In this document: piece by piece, positions 17,620 to 26,970 of the stretch
Numbering within the stretch: position 1 is the first letter of the stretch
Layout: each line of letters starts with the position of its first letter
Source: Oscillatoria salina IIICB1
GTDB lineage: Bacteria; Cyanobacteriota; Cyanobacteriia; Cyanobacteriales; SIO1D9
Assembly: GCF_020144665.1 (NCBI RefSeq)
Contig: NZ_JAAHBQ010000043.1
Location: 1-54,007, forward strand
Length of the DNA: 54,007 nucleotides
Reading direction: 5' to 3'
Made by a program: the position numbers and the translations under genes
Notes under the pieces: model-generated
Told to the model about the DNA's origin: nothing
Databases searched by the model: none
Seen by the model: the letters and a program-made list of their open reading frames with translations, nothing else

Positions 17620-18690
17620 CTACTTACGTTCGGGATGTTCTTCAGCTTCGCAATGAATTTCCCATTGATTAATCAGAGTAATCATTTGATACAAGCGACC
17701 CAAATCTCTCTGATTAAAGTAAAAAACAATTCGAGGTAAATCGACAGTTTCGTCTCCCGCTTCTTCTGGTAAAGCCTCACTTTTAGTAATTTTTCCTTTG
17801 GTGAGAATATCGCTAAACTTATCGTTCAACTCCTCAACTTGTGCGTTTAAAAGTTCGTGATTGAGACGCATGACAAACAACTCACCCACATAGCGACTCG
17901 AATGATAAACTCGGTAAAACTTATCGATCGCCGCACAAGCAATCTCAACATCATCAGTAATCGTGTAGATACTCGGATCTTCCGGACTGACTAAACCTCT
18001 TTTAACTAAATGTTGGCAAACATAGTCATGCCAAGATGTCCAGTAGTCACCACCAGGTTTATCGATTAAAACTAAAGGTACAGGGCCATATCTTCCCGTT
18101 TGACAGAGAGTTAAACATTCAAAAGCCTCATCCTGAGTTCCATAACCCCCAGGAAAAAGCGCGATCGCATCACTTTCGCGCAGGAAAAACAGTTTCCGGG
18201 TGAAAAAATACTTAAAGTTAATTAACTTTTCATCCCCCTCAATAAAAGCATTTGCTCCTTGCTCGAAAGGTAATTGAATATTCAGCCCAAAGGAATGTTC
18301 TCTACCTGCTCCCTCATTACCCGCTTGCATAATTCCCCCACCCGCACCAGTCATCACCATATAGCCTCGCTTACTCAAGTAGCGAGCAAAATCCACTGCC
18401 ATGAGGTATTCAGGAGTGCGATCGCCAATACGCGCACTACCAAAAATTGTCACCTTACGCACGTGACGGTAAGGATAAAAAATTGCAAACCCGCGCTCTA
18501 AATCTTCTAGAGATGCCGTCAAAATTTTCCAATCGAGGCGATCTATTTCTTCTGAAGCAATACGCACCAGCACGGCTAGCGCTCGTTGAATTAGTTTACT
18601 GTGTTTGACGTTCGGTAACTGCTCAATTAATTTAACTAATTCTGCACTTACAGAGTCCAAACTATGTTGTTCTGAAGGAGATAAGGGCAT
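17620..18690 (-). CDS. LOG-family (TIGR00730-type) Rossmann-fold protein
   Basis: 356 residues. The core (about 80-275) has VTIFGSARIGDRTPEY, MTGAGGGIMQAGNEGA, and the hallmark PGGYGTQDEAFE, the PGGxGTxxE motif of LOG phosphoribohydrolases, once misnamed lysine decarboxylases. These enzymes split cytokinin-type or other nucleoside 5'-monophosphates into base and ribose phosphate. The N-terminal 80 residues and a C-terminal 80-residue extension (from RYVGELFVMRLNHELL) are additions beyond the short LOG form; related long forms are frequent in cyanobacteria. Substrate uncertain. It lies downstream of trxA but is separated by a terminator and repeat DNA, so it has its own promoter, or is read through. 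Confidence 0.85.
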   Translation of the reverse strand: MPLSPSEQHSLDSVSAELVKLIEQLPNVKHSKLIQRALAVLVRIASEEIDRLDWKILTASLEDLERGFAIFYPYRHVRKVTIFGSARIGDRTPEYLMAVDFARYLSKRGYMVMTGAGGGIMQAGNEGAGREHSFGLNIQLPFEQGANAFIEGDEKLINFKYFFTRKLFFLRESDAIALFPGGYGTQDEAFECLTLCQTGRYGPVPLVLIDKPGGDYWTSWHDYVCQHLVKRGLVSPEDPSIYTITDDVEIACAAIDKFYRVYHSSRYVGELFVMRLNHELLNAQVEELNDKFSDILTKGKITKSEALPEEAGDETVDLPRIVFYFNQRDLGRLYQMITLINQWEIHCEAEEHPERK

Positions 18691-18754
18691 AAAAGGCTAT
18701 TTTGCTGGCGGTCTTCTATTTTAGCGAAATTTAGAGGGATTGGAAGGGAGAGGA

Positions 18755-18835
18755 TAAACTGCTAACTGGTAACTGCTCACTGATAACTGTTCACTGTTCA
18801 CTGCTAACTGAACCCAATCCCCGATCGCCAATCGA
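18755..18835. repeat. Heptamer-repeat spacer downstream of trxA
   Basis: Units of ACTGGTA, ACTGCTC, ACTGATA, ACTGTTC and ACTGCTA follow one another over about 60 bp, then a CCCCGATCGCCAATC stretch. It is a further member of the 7-bp repeat family seen in other spacers of this window. Confidence 0.8.
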
Positions 18836-18841
18836 GAAAAC

Positions 18842-18874
18842 TGAAAAAAAGAACACAGGCTTCTCGCCTGTGTC
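18842..18874 (-). terminator. Terminator of trxA
   Basis: On the minus strand an 8-bp stem, ACACAGGC with GCCTGTGT and a 5-base loop, is followed by a T7 run (the A run at 18844-18850 on the plus strand). It starts about 40 bp after the trxA stop. Confidence 0.85.
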
Positions 18875-18913
18875 AGAAGATCGCCAAGCTTTGAGTAGTT
18901 GCCCCGCTTAAGC

Positions 18914-19237
18914 TTAGAGGTACTTTTCGATCGTATTTGCCAAAGTAGTTTTCGGGACTGCACCAACAACCATATCTACTCTCTGCCCACCTTTAAAAAT
19001 CATGAGTGTGGGAATGCTACGAATACCATACTGACTGGCTACTTGGGGATTCTCGTCTGTATTGAGTTTAACAACTTTGAGTTGTTCCTGATACTGTTCG
19101 GCAATTTCATCGACGACAGGTGCAACCATCCGACAAGGACCGCACCAAGGTGCCCAAAAATCAACTAAGACTGGAACTTCACTTTCGAGAACATCTTGTT
19201 TAAAAGTGGCATCCGTAACTGTTGCGGCTGCTGACAT
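18914..19237 (-). CDS. trxA: Thioredoxin
   Basis: 107 residues, the standard length. The active site is [10 protein letters not shown] (near residues 28-37), preceded by LVDFWAPW and followed by the cis-proline motif [13 protein letters not shown]. It is a cytosolic disulfide reductase of the m-type, fed by ferredoxin- or NADPH-thioredoxin reductase. The start [14 protein letters not shown] fits cyanobacterial m-type thioredoxins. Its gene is monocistronic: own terminator downstream, and a 435-bp gene-free region upstream. Confidence 0.96.
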   Translation of the reverse strand: MSAAATVTDATFKQDVLESEVPVLVDFWAPWCGPCRMVAPVVDEIAEQYQEQLKVVKLNTDENPQVASQYGIRSIPTLMIFKGGQRVDMVVGAVPKTTLANTIEKYL

Positions 19238-19673
19238 ATCTGGAAATCCTTAACTAACGGCTATCTAAAGTTTATTTGCAATTTTACCATTCCTGTCGGC
19301 AAAGGTTTGCATAACCTAACGTTTGATTACTAGAAACGACAAAAAACGGCGATCGCGCTCTTCATTGACACAAAAATTGACCATTATTCGTCAAAAAAGT
19401 ATATACTTTACGGAAAGTATGGGGCGGTACGCACGAAGTACCTCGGCGTAGCCATTGCGCTTGTTAACTGAGTGTAGCAAAAAAAAACCGCCCGAAGATT
19501 TCTTCGGACGGAGTGTGGTGTGAGGAGTGAACGGAAACATTTGTCTCCGCTATTTCTATTGTAAGCGACAGCTTTGAGTTTTCGCTTCTTTGGCTAGGAA
19601 ATCCGGAAAAATTTTTTTAGAATAGCACAGATTAGCTAGTTTCGGTAGTCCCAGTTTCAGGTTTTTGCGAAAG
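19238..19673. other. Gene-free region upstream of trxA
   Basis: About 435 bp without a coding frame. It holds three hairpins: ATACTTT-ACGG-AAAGTAT (19403-19420), GGTAC-GCACGAA-GTACC (19426-19442) and the terminator stem at 19488-19511. The first two lie back to back and could belong to a small RNA, a processed 3' end or dispersed palindromes. I cannot choose between these. Confidence 0.5.
19479..19511 (-). terminator. Terminator downstream of the 249-residue secreted protein gene
   Basis: Stem CCGCCCGAAGA (19488-19498) pairs with TCTTCGGACGG (19501-19511) with one mismatch and a 2-base loop. On the minus strand it is followed by a T9 run. It lies about 160 bp after the stop codon at 19674. 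Confidence 0.75.
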
Positions 19674-20423
19674 TTAGTTGTTTTGCTCTGAGCTTTCTTC
19701 ACGATTTGGAGTAACTGGGATCTCACCAGACAACTGTAAAATTTTGCTGTCTAATTTGCGGGCAACTTCTCCTACTGCTACGGGTGAGGCTTCTTCGTCA
19801 AGATACATTACGGCAGTAAAAGCTCCTACTGCGTTACGGCGAAAACTTGCCATGTCCATCCGAAAAGGTTTACCTTGCATCTTCACTGCCATTGTCATAC
19901 CCGTTGAGGCATTTGCTAAGTTACTAAGCTGTGGCAGTACCGCATAGCTAGTAATTTCTACGGCACCAATGCTTTTGAGTCTCTCGCGCATTTGGGCTAG
20001 CATGGCTTGCTGCGCCGCCGGTTGCTGCAATTGTTGTAGGTTGGCATCAAAGTTTTTTTGCGCGGCTTCTGTGACTAAATCGCCAGTGTAACCGAGAACG
20101 ACTTGAAACTCATCGGGATTGACAAAAACAAAGAAATTTTCCGGCTCTAGGCTATTTCCTCCCAAGTCGCCTCGGAAAAATTGAAACTGTGAGGCGATTT
20201 GTTCAGTTAGTTCTGGGGGAAGTTTCTGAAACCCGGAGGGTAAGTCTTCTAAAGTTAGAGCTACCACTGGTAAGCTTGGTGCTGGTGCAGTTTGTGGTAA
20301 CGTTTGTACGGGATTTTCTGAATCGAACTGGGCAAGGTGAAAAGGTATTTCCGCTTTGGCACTAACAGCACTAAAGAAGATTCCTGTCAAGAGGCAAAGG
20401 GTGAAAGAAAGTTTTTTTGCCAT
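19674..20423 (-). CDS. Secreted protein of unknown function
   Basis: 249 residues. A clear signal peptide (residues 1-24: KK, then LSFTLCLLTGIFFSAVSA, cleavage after AKA) sends it to the periplasm or lumen. The mature part starts with a Pro-rich stretch (42-50), followed by an alpha/beta region with LEDLPSGFQKLPPEL, GYTGDLVTEAAQKNFD, a Gln-rich helix (LQQLQQPAAQQAMLAQM) and a closing KLDSKILQLSG. I do not recognise a named domain. The composition and length suggest a conserved cyanobacterial envelope protein. It is divergent from the DUF2079 genes. Confidence 0.8.
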   Translation of the reverse strand: MAKKLSFTLCLLTGIFFSAVSAKAEIPFHLAQFDSENPVQTLPQTAPAPSLPVVALTLEDLPSGFQKLPPELTEQIASQFQFFRGDLGGNSLEPENFFVFVNPDEFQVVLGYTGDLVTEAAQKNFDANLQQLQQPAAQQAMLAQMRERLKSIGAVEITSYAVLPQLSNLANASTGMTMAVKMQGKPFRMDMASFRRNAVGAFTAVMYLDEEASPVAVGEVARKLDSKILQLSGEIPVTPNREESSEQNN

Positions 20424-20504
20424 TTCAATTTAGATCGTAAAAAACTTTATATTTGACTATCGAATTAGTGTAAATGTGCCGCGCGGTCAAGGAGTGAATC
20501 AGAG

Positions 20505-22142
20505 ATGTGGGATAAATTACAGAAAACGCCAGGACTGAGATTAGTGGTTGCTGCCGCGATCGCCTTTTTTCTCTTAACTCTCTTTCTCACTCTCCACCGA
20601 CACTACAGCTTTTACTCTTCTTACGATCAGGGTATCTTTAATCAAGTCTTTTGGAACAATCTTCACGGTCGTTTTTTCCAAAGTTCTCTCTCTTCTCAAC
20701 TTTCCACCAATGTTGTCCATAATGATGAATTGCCGACGGTTTATTATCATCGTCTCGGACAACATTTTACTCCAGCACTCTTGACATGGTTGCCGATTTA
20801 TGCACTGTTCCCCAATCCAGCCACCCTCACAGTTTTGCAGGTTATTTTGGTTACGGCGGCGGGTTTAGTTTTATACGCTTTAGCCAGACAATATTTAGCA
20901 CCGAACTTAGCAGGATTAATTACAATTAGTTTCTACTGCGCCAACGCGATTTTAGGACCTACTTTAGCGAATTTTCACGACCTTTCCCAAATACCTTTAT
21001 TTGTCTTTACTTTACTCCTAGCAATGGAAAAACGCTGGTGGTGGTTATTTGCCATTTTTGCCATCTTAATTTTAGCAGTTCGCGAAGACAGTGCGGTAAT
21101 TTTATTTGGAATTGGAGTTTACATGGTAGTGAGTAAACGCTTTCCTCGTTTAGGATTAGCAATTTGCACTCTCAGTTTTAGCTATATTTTATTCCTAACT
21201 AATTTAATTATGCCGCTTTTTTCCGATGATATTTCCCAGCGATTTATGCTCGAAAAATTCGGTCAATATGTCGAGGGAGACGAAGCTTCTACTTGGGAAA
21301 TTATTGGGGGAATGATTAGTCAACCTTGGCTATTATTAGTTGAGTTAGTCACTCCTGTAGATCGGACTTTCAACTATTTATTAGGTCACTGGTTGCCCTT
21401 AGCTTTTATTCCTGCAATAGCACCCAATGCTTGGATTATCGCCGGATTTCCTTTAATGAAACTATTTCTCGCCAAAGGACAATCAGTTTTAGCAATAAAT
21501 ATTCGCTACGCCATGACAGTTGTTCCAGGATTATTTTACGGCACAATTATTTGGTGGTCAAAACATCCTAACTTAGGGAAAAAAAGCTTATTTCGTCGCT
21601 TTTGGAGCTTTTGTCTGTGTCTTTCTTTAATTTTCACCTTTACCTCTAGCACTTCTGCCTTAAATCGTGCTTTTTACTTTCTTTTACCAGATTCATTTGA
21701 GCCGTGGGTGTATATTTCCTTACCAAAACAATGGCATCATGTCAAGAAAATGCGACCTTTACTAGCAAAAATTCCCGCCGAAGCCAGTGTTTCAGCTACC
21801 ACTTATATTATCCCCCATCTTTCCAGCCGCCGGGAAATTTTACGCTTACCTTTATTAGCCTTGCGTAACGATAACCGAGAAATCACCAAAGTAGATTATC
21901 TCATTGCCGATCTTTGGCGATTACGAGAATATCAACCTGCTTTCAACCAAGAATGGGAAGAATTACGCGATCTCACCAACTTAATCGACTCAGTAACCAA
22001 ACAAAAAGAATACGGCATAATCAACTTTCAAGACCAAGTAATCCTACTCCAAAAAAACACCAAATCCAACCCAGAAGCAACAGCAGCCTGGTTAAAATTA
22101 CGACAACAAATCCAACCAATCTTACAACAATCAAGAGACTAA
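20505..22142 (+). CDS. DUF2079 integral membrane protein, first of a tandem pair
   Basis: 545 residues with about ten hydrophobic segments. The first luminal loop has YDQGIFNQVFWN, followed by a QSSLSSQLSTNV...HNDELPTVYYHRLGQHF stretch that is characteristic of DUF2079 (DGxFxQ and GxHF-like motifs). The architecture is like GT-C glycosyltransferases, with an acidic residue in the first extracytoplasmic loop and a soluble C-terminal part of roughly 120 residues. An RBS-like GGAG lies upstream of the ATG. Function unknown; a role in transferring a lipid-linked sugar is suggested by the fold and by the glycosyltransferase downstream. Confidence 0.88.
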   Translation: MWDKLQKTPGLRLVVAAAIAFFLLTLFLTLHRHYSFYSSYDQGIFNQVFWNNLHGRFFQSSLSSQLSTNVVHNDELPTVYYHRLGQHFTPALLTWLPIYALFPNPATLTVLQVILVTAAGLVLYALARQYLAPNLAGLITISFYCANAILGPTLANFHDLSQIPLFVFTLLLAMEKRWWWLFAIFAILILAVREDSAVILFGIGVYMVVSKRFPRLGLAICTLSFSYILFLTNLIMPLFSDDISQRFMLEKFGQYVEGDEASTWEIIGGMISQPWLLLVELVTPVDRTFNYLLGHWLPLAFIPAIAPNAWIIAGFPLMKLFLAKGQSVLAINIRYAMTVVPGLFYGTIIWWSKHPNLGKKSLFRRFWSFCLCLSLIFTFTSSTSALNRAFYFLLPDSFEPWVYISLPKQWHHVKKMRPLLAKIPAEASVSATTYIIPHLSSRREILRLPLLALRNDNREITKVDYLIADLWRLREYQPAFNQEWEELRDLTNLIDSVTKQKEYGIINFQDQVILLQKNTKSNPEATAAWLKLRQQIQPILQQSRD

Positions 22143-22186
22143 AAATAACTTCCTTTGCGTCTTTGCGCCTTTGCGCGATAAAAACC

Positions 22187-23812
22187 ATGAAATGGCAAAA
22201 ACAACCAGCAACCAAAGCAGTAATTCTCGTAGCGATCGCGTTTTTTCTCTTAACCCTAACTATCTCACTTCATCGCTACTACAGCTTATACAGCAATACC
22301 GATCACGGCATTTTCAATCAAGTATTTTGGAATAGTAGCCACGGCAAACTTTTCCAAAGTTCCCTTTCTTCCTCCCTATCTACTAACGTTCAACACAACG
22401 ACGAACTTCCCACAGTTTATTATCAACGTCTCGGACAACATTTTACACCAGCACTCTTGCTTTTTGTGCCGATTTATGCGCTCTTTCCATCACCAGCAAC
22501 CTTAAATGTTTTGCAAGTAATCTTGCTTACTGCTGCGGGCTTAGTTTTATATCTTTTCGCCAGAGAATATCTTCAACCCAATCTAGCAGCAATGGTAACA
22601 ATTAGCTATTATGCAGCTAATGCCGTCATGGGGCCGAGTTTAGGTAACTTTTTCGATTTGTGTCAAATCCCGCTTTATGTATTTAGCTTATTATTAGCCA
22701 AAGAAAAACGCTGGTGGTGGTTATTTTGGCTGCTAATAATTTTCAGTTTAGCGGTGCGAGAAGATACAGGCGTAATTTTATTTAGTATTGGTGTATATTG
22801 GGTTTTAAGTAAGCGTTCCGTGCAACTAGGTTTAGCCGTTTGTACAGTTAGTTTGGTTTATATGATAATTGTTACTAATTTCGTCATGCCGCTATTTTCT
22901 GAGGACATTTTTAAGCGGTTTACGATCGAAAGATTCGGGCAATTTGCGGAAGGAGAAGAAGCTTCGACACTAGAAATTTTCTGGGGAATGATTAGTAATC
23001 CCTGGCGATTAATGGTAGAATTCGTAACTCCCTGGGGACGAAAAATTCAGTATTTACTAGGTCATTGGCTACCCGTAGCTTTTATTCCTGCTATTTCTCC
23101 CGCTACCTGGACTTTAACAGCATTTCCTCTGACACAATTATTTTTACAACAAGGAGATTCTCCTTTGTCAATTAATATTCGCTATGCCGTGGCAGTAGTT
23201 CCGGGAGTATTTTATGGGACAATTATTTGGTGGTCGCAACATCAAGAAAAGTTTCAGCCAAGAATTAGGCGTTTTTGGGCATTTTGCCTGGTGCTTTCTT
23301 TATTTTTTACCTTGACTTCTAATCCTCATCGAGCGTTATTTTTTCTTGTCCCCGATTCAATCGATCCTTGGATTTATAAACCTTTGACAGTGCAATGGCA
23401 GCACGTCGATAAAGTTAGCTCCTTGCTAGAGAAAATAGAGCCAGATGCTAGCATTTCAGTCACTAGATTTATTTTGCCCAAACTTTCCAGTCGTCGTGTA
23501 ATTTTACGGTTTCCAGATTTCCAGTATCGAGACGATAATCAAGAAGTGGGTGCAGTAGATTATGTGTTAGTGGATTTGTGGCAGGTAGAATACGAAGCCA
23601 TTTTTGAGAGCAGGCGTGAGGAATTAAAAGATAGAATTGATGAGATTGAAAAATTGAGAGCAGATGAAGATTATGCCCTAATTGGCTTTACTGAAGGTGT
23701 AGTTTTATTGCAAAAATCAGTTACACCAAAGCTAGAAGCTGAAACAAGATGGCAGAGTTATCAAGAAAAAATTGCGAAAATTTTGTCGGAATTTGGAGAA
23801 ACTGGGGATTGA
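22187..23812 (+). CDS. DUF2079 integral membrane protein, second of a tandem pair
   Basis: 541 residues from the ATG at 22187. The frame is open further upstream, but only over the end of the previous gene in another frame. It is a clear paralogue of the upstream gene, matching along its length: NTDHGIFNQVFWNSSHGK, LSTNVQHNDELPTVYYQRL, and EKRWWWLFWLL. The two genes are 44 bp apart; the gap holds a TTTGCGTCTTTGCGCCTTTGCGCG-type repeat. Probably cotranscribed after a local duplication. Divergence is marked in the C-terminal soluble part, which may mean different acceptors (inference). Confidence 0.88.
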   Translation: MKWQKQPATKAVILVAIAFFLLTLTISLHRYYSLYSNTDHGIFNQVFWNSSHGKLFQSSLSSSLSTNVQHNDELPTVYYQRLGQHFTPALLLFVPIYALFPSPATLNVLQVILLTAAGLVLYLFAREYLQPNLAAMVTISYYAANAVMGPSLGNFFDLCQIPLYVFSLLLAKEKRWWWLFWLLIIFSLAVREDTGVILFSIGVYWVLSKRSVQLGLAVCTVSLVYMIIVTNFVMPLFSEDIFKRFTIERFGQFAEGEEASTLEIFWGMISNPWRLMVEFVTPWGRKIQYLLGHWLPVAFIPAISPATWTLTAFPLTQLFLQQGDSPLSINIRYAVAVVPGVFYGTIIWWSQHQEKFQPRIRRFWAFCLVLSLFFTLTSNPHRALFFLVPDSIDPWIYKPLTVQWQHVDKVSSLLEKIEPDASISVTRFILPKLSSRRVILRFPDFQYRDDNQEVGAVDYVLVDLWQVEYEAIFESRREELKDRIDEIEKLRADEDYALIGFTEGVVLLQKSVTPKLEAETRWQSYQEKIAKILSEFGETGD

Positions 23813-23887
23813 GCAAAGCCCAGCCCCCGAAAGTCTGCTGGCAATCTGTAATAATATGTAAACTTTTAAGTTTGAGGATAGCTGCTG

Positions 23888-25075
23888 ATGAGAATTCTAG
23901 TGCTAGCGTGGGAATTTCCACCCCGCATTGTCGGGGGAATTGCTCGTCATGTGGCGGAGTTGTATCCAGAGTTGGTGAAATTGGGGCATGAAGTTCACTT
24001 AATCACGGTGGAGTGCGGCGATGCGGCTCGTTATGAAGAGGTAGAAGGAATCAAAGTGCATCGGGTTCCCGTGACTCAGGGCGATAATTTTTTCCACTGG
24101 GTGGTAAATATGAATGAAAGCATGGGTACTCATGGGGGTAAGTTAATTTTAGAAGAAGGACCGTTTGATTTGCTCCACGCCCATGATTGGTTAGTTGCGG
24201 ATGCGGCGATCGCGCTGAAGCATACTTTCAAGATTCCTCTAATTGCCACAATTCATGCTACGGAATATGGTCGTCATAATGGTATTCACAATGACACTCA
24301 AGGTTATATTCACTCTCAAGAATATCAGCTTGCTTTTAATGCTTGGCGAGTAATTGTTTGTACTTCTTATATGCGCCAGGAAGTGGAACGAGCGCTGGAT
24401 ACTCCTTGGGATAAAATTGATGTGGTTTACAATGGTATTCGCCCGGAGAAAAAGGAACTCGATCCTCAATTTGACTATTGGAGTTTCCGTCGTCGCTTTG
24501 CTGCTGATGATGAAAAAATTGTTTATTATGTTGGTCGGATTACTTACGAAAAAGGCATTCAGGTACTTTTAAATGCTGCCCCGAAGGTGCTTTGGGATCT
24601 ACAAAATCAGGTGAAGTTTGTGATTATTGGTGGTGGCAATACTGATTATTTGAAACGCCAAGCTTTTGCTTTAGGTATTTGGGAAAAATGCTATTTTACT
24701 GGTTTTATGCCGGAACCAGATTTAGATAAGTTTCAAACTGTGGCTGATTGTGCGGTTTTTCCCAGTCTTTATGAACCTTTTGGGATTGTTGCTTTGGAAA
24801 GTTTTGCCGCGCGGGTTCCTGTGGTTGTTTCTGATAGTTGCGGTTTTCCGGAGGTGGTACGACATACGAAAACTGGGGTTGTAACTCATGCAAATAATCC
24901 CCAATCTGTGGCTTGGGGGATTTTACAAGTGTTGCAAAATCCTGATTATGCTCAATGGTTGGTTGAGAATGCTTATGAAGATTTAGAAAGACGTTTTAGT
25001 TGGGTGAAAATTGCCAAACGTACTGAAGAAATTTATCGTCAAGTTTTGGCGGAACGCAATCAGGTTGAATGGTAG
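23888..25075 (+). CDS. GT4-family glycosyltransferase
   Basis: 395 residues. The N-terminal domain begins MRILVLAWEFPPRIVGGIAR, with the glycine-rich donor loop typical of GT4/GT5 enzymes, and has HAHDWL near residue 98. The C-terminal Rossmann domain has VYYVGRITYEKGIQVLLNA and the EX7E motif region YEPFGIVALESFAARVPVV. It is a retaining glycosyltransferase that uses a nucleotide sugar in the cytosol, with glycogen-synthase-like members in the family. The start is preceded by GAGGATAGCTGCTG, a passable ribosome binding site. It lies 75 bp after the DUF2079 pair on the same strand, so a common pathway is plausible. Confidence 0.9.
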   Translation: MRILVLAWEFPPRIVGGIARHVAELYPELVKLGHEVHLITVECGDAARYEEVEGIKVHRVPVTQGDNFFHWVVNMNESMGTHGGKLILEEGPFDLLHAHDWLVADAAIALKHTFKIPLIATIHATEYGRHNGIHNDTQGYIHSQEYQLAFNAWRVIVCTSYMRQEVERALDTPWDKIDVVYNGIRPEKKELDPQFDYWSFRRRFAADDEKIVYYVGRITYEKGIQVLLNAAPKVLWDLQNQVKFVIIGGGNTDYLKRQAFALGIWEKCYFTGFMPEPDLDKFQTVADCAVFPSLYEPFGIVALESFAARVPVVVSDSCGFPEVVRHTKTGVVTHANNPQSVAWGILQVLQNPDYAQWLVENAYEDLERRFSWVKIAKRTEEIYRQVLAERNQVEW

Positions 25076-25182
25076 TTTCAATTGTTTATTGGTTAAATAT
25101 ATGGTTTGGATTCGCCCTTTTACGAAGTTTTTTCTATTCTTAATAAACTGCGCGCCATCATGTTAATTAGCAATGAAGAAAA

Positions 25183-26907
25183 TTAATTTTGTCTGTATTT
25201 GAGGATACATTTGCTGTCGATTACTGTTAAATTATCTTCAGTGAAAACTGCGCAAGAAGATTGTAATTTTGCTAATAAAGGTGTTTCTCCTTTTTGAAGG
25301 CGATTTATGGTTTGCTGAGTTATTGGTTTATATTGTTCGATCCAGTTGCGATCGCGTAAAAATTCGGCTGTAAATGCTGAGTCATCAATAACCCAAAAGT
25401 CGATGTTATATTTTTCTATGAAAGCTGCTATTTCGTCCCAGTTGGTACTATAATGAGCTTTAATTAAGTCGATTACTCGCTGACGGTATTGATTGTAGTA
25501 GCCTAAATGGTAGGGAATTGCGTATTCACGACTTACTAAAATCGATCTTTGAGCAAAGCTGGGAATGTTGTCGGCTTCGTTGGCAAGGGAGGCGATGAGA
25601 ATATCTTTGGGTTGCTGTTGTAAGTAGGTGTATAATCCGGGAAATTCGCCTGTTTTATATTTGGTAATTGGAAAATCGTTGCTAGTGTTGGTATAGAAAA
25701 TTAAGCTAATTCCGAGGAAGAAAGTAAAGATAAATGCGATCGCGATTCTTAATTGAGAATTTTTCGCTTTTGTTTGCGCCCAAAGTAGAATTCTATCAAG
25801 AATAATTGTCAAAGCGATTCCCGTAGCTAAGGCAATAATAATCCGAAAAGTATAACCAGTATAGCGTCCGGGAAGATGCAATTTGAAGAGAAAAATATGG
25901 GCGAGAATAAACATTCCTACTGATGCTAGCAGCAGTTGCGGTAAGAGCAAAATTGGGGATTTAAGCTGCTTGACAAGGGGAAATTTAGCGGAAAATTTAA
26001 CTAAAACAGGTAAGAATAAACCTACAAGCAAAGTTACAGGTGTAAATAGCGATCGCGGAAACATCCCGCTACGCCCTCCGGAAATGTAAAAATACCAAGC
26101 ATTGTCGTGAAAAAATTCCGATCGCCCATCGTCAAGAAATTCTGGCATTTGTTTTGCTTGGGCGACAGTAACTACAGGGGCAAAATCTGAGCTAGCTAAA
26201 GCATAAGGTAACATGACCAGGAAAGCAACTACTAATCCCCACCAATAAATTTTATTTTCGCGCCAATTTCGCCGCCAACCGGATTTTAGCAAGCGTAGGA
26301 ATAACAAACCAGCAGCTAAGAAAACTCCTTGAGGATAGAATAAATCCAAAAGTGCGATCGCGACTAAACAAGGTAGTAAAGAATTTCTTGCTAAATAATA
26401 TAAAAAGGCGAACAATAAAGGATAGATAAATGCTCTTGGCGTACCGGAAATCAGATCGTCTTTATACCAAATTGTTTGATTGAATAGCAAACTAGCAATA
26501 AAACCCGTCATGGGTATGGGTAACATTTCCAGACAAAGGGCAAAACAATAACTGGTAGTAATTAAACCTAAAATTAGCGGTAAAATTTTATTCAACCACA
26601 GAGGATTTATCCCCAATTCGGCTGCTAAACGATACAAAAGAGTATAACCTGCCGGAGCTACCGACTGAAAATAATCGGCAATTAGATCGTGAGGAAATAA
26701 TTCTGAATCGAGAAAGCGTAACATCCAAAAAACGTGCTGTCTCGCATCATCTTGAACTACATATTCACTACTAAAAGCTTTTTGTAAGGCTAAGATTGCA
26801 TAAATAGCTGCGAATGTCAAGCTCAAACTCAACCAAAAAATTGCGCGCGGATGAGATAGTTTAGTTGTCGGTTTAATGAAAAACTGATGTAATTGCGCGA
26901 TCGCCAT
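25183..26907 (-). CDS. GT-C-like polytopic membrane protein
   Basis: 574 residues. At least ten transmembrane segments occupy residues 25-405. The first loop carries VVQDDARQHVFWMLRF, an acidic pair placed as in GT-C glycosyltransferases. The C-terminal part (about 410-574) is soluble, with ISREYA-like strands, YNIDFWVIDDSAF and a Cys-containing end. I do not recognise a named family. It is the last gene of the five-gene minus-strand set, 63 bp after the flippase-like gene. A role as a lipid-linked sugar transferase is inference from topology and neighbours. Confidence 0.75.
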   Translation of the reverse strand: MAIAQLHQFFIKPTTKLSHPRAIFWLSLSLTFAAIYAILALQKAFSSEYVVQDDARQHVFWMLRFLDSELFPHDLIADYFQSVAPAGYTLLYRLAAELGINPLWLNKILPLILGLITTSYCFALCLEMLPIPMTGFIASLLFNQTIWYKDDLISGTPRAFIYPLLFAFLYYLARNSLLPCLVAIALLDLFYPQGVFLAAGLLFLRLLKSGWRRNWRENKIYWWGLVVAFLVMLPYALASSDFAPVVTVAQAKQMPEFLDDGRSEFFHDNAWYFYISGGRSGMFPRSLFTPVTLLVGLFLPVLVKFSAKFPLVKQLKSPILLLPQLLLASVGMFILAHIFLFKLHLPGRYTGYTFRIIIALATGIALTIILDRILLWAQTKAKNSQLRIAIAFIFTFFLGISLIFYTNTSNDFPITKYKTGEFPGLYTYLQQQPKDILIASLANEADNIPSFAQRSILVSREYAIPYHLGYYNQYRQRVIDLIKAHYSTNWDEIAAFIEKYNIDFWVIDDSAFTAEFLRDRNWIEQYKPITQQTINRLQKGETPLLAKLQSSCAVFTEDNLTVIDSKCILKYRQN

Positions 26908-26970
26908 TTATTCGACTAATGCTAGCATCTTTACTAATTGGCAGCATTATAACACTTTTTCAGCTAATAA

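Noticed and set aside
18721-18969. 82-residue minus-strand frame
   Set aside because: Runs across the trxA terminator and the heptamer repeats (SEQLSVSSYQLAV is the repeat translated).
21914-22186. N-terminal extension of the second DUF2079 frame
   Set aside because: It overlaps the end of the first gene in another frame; the paralogue's start aligns with the ATG at 22187.
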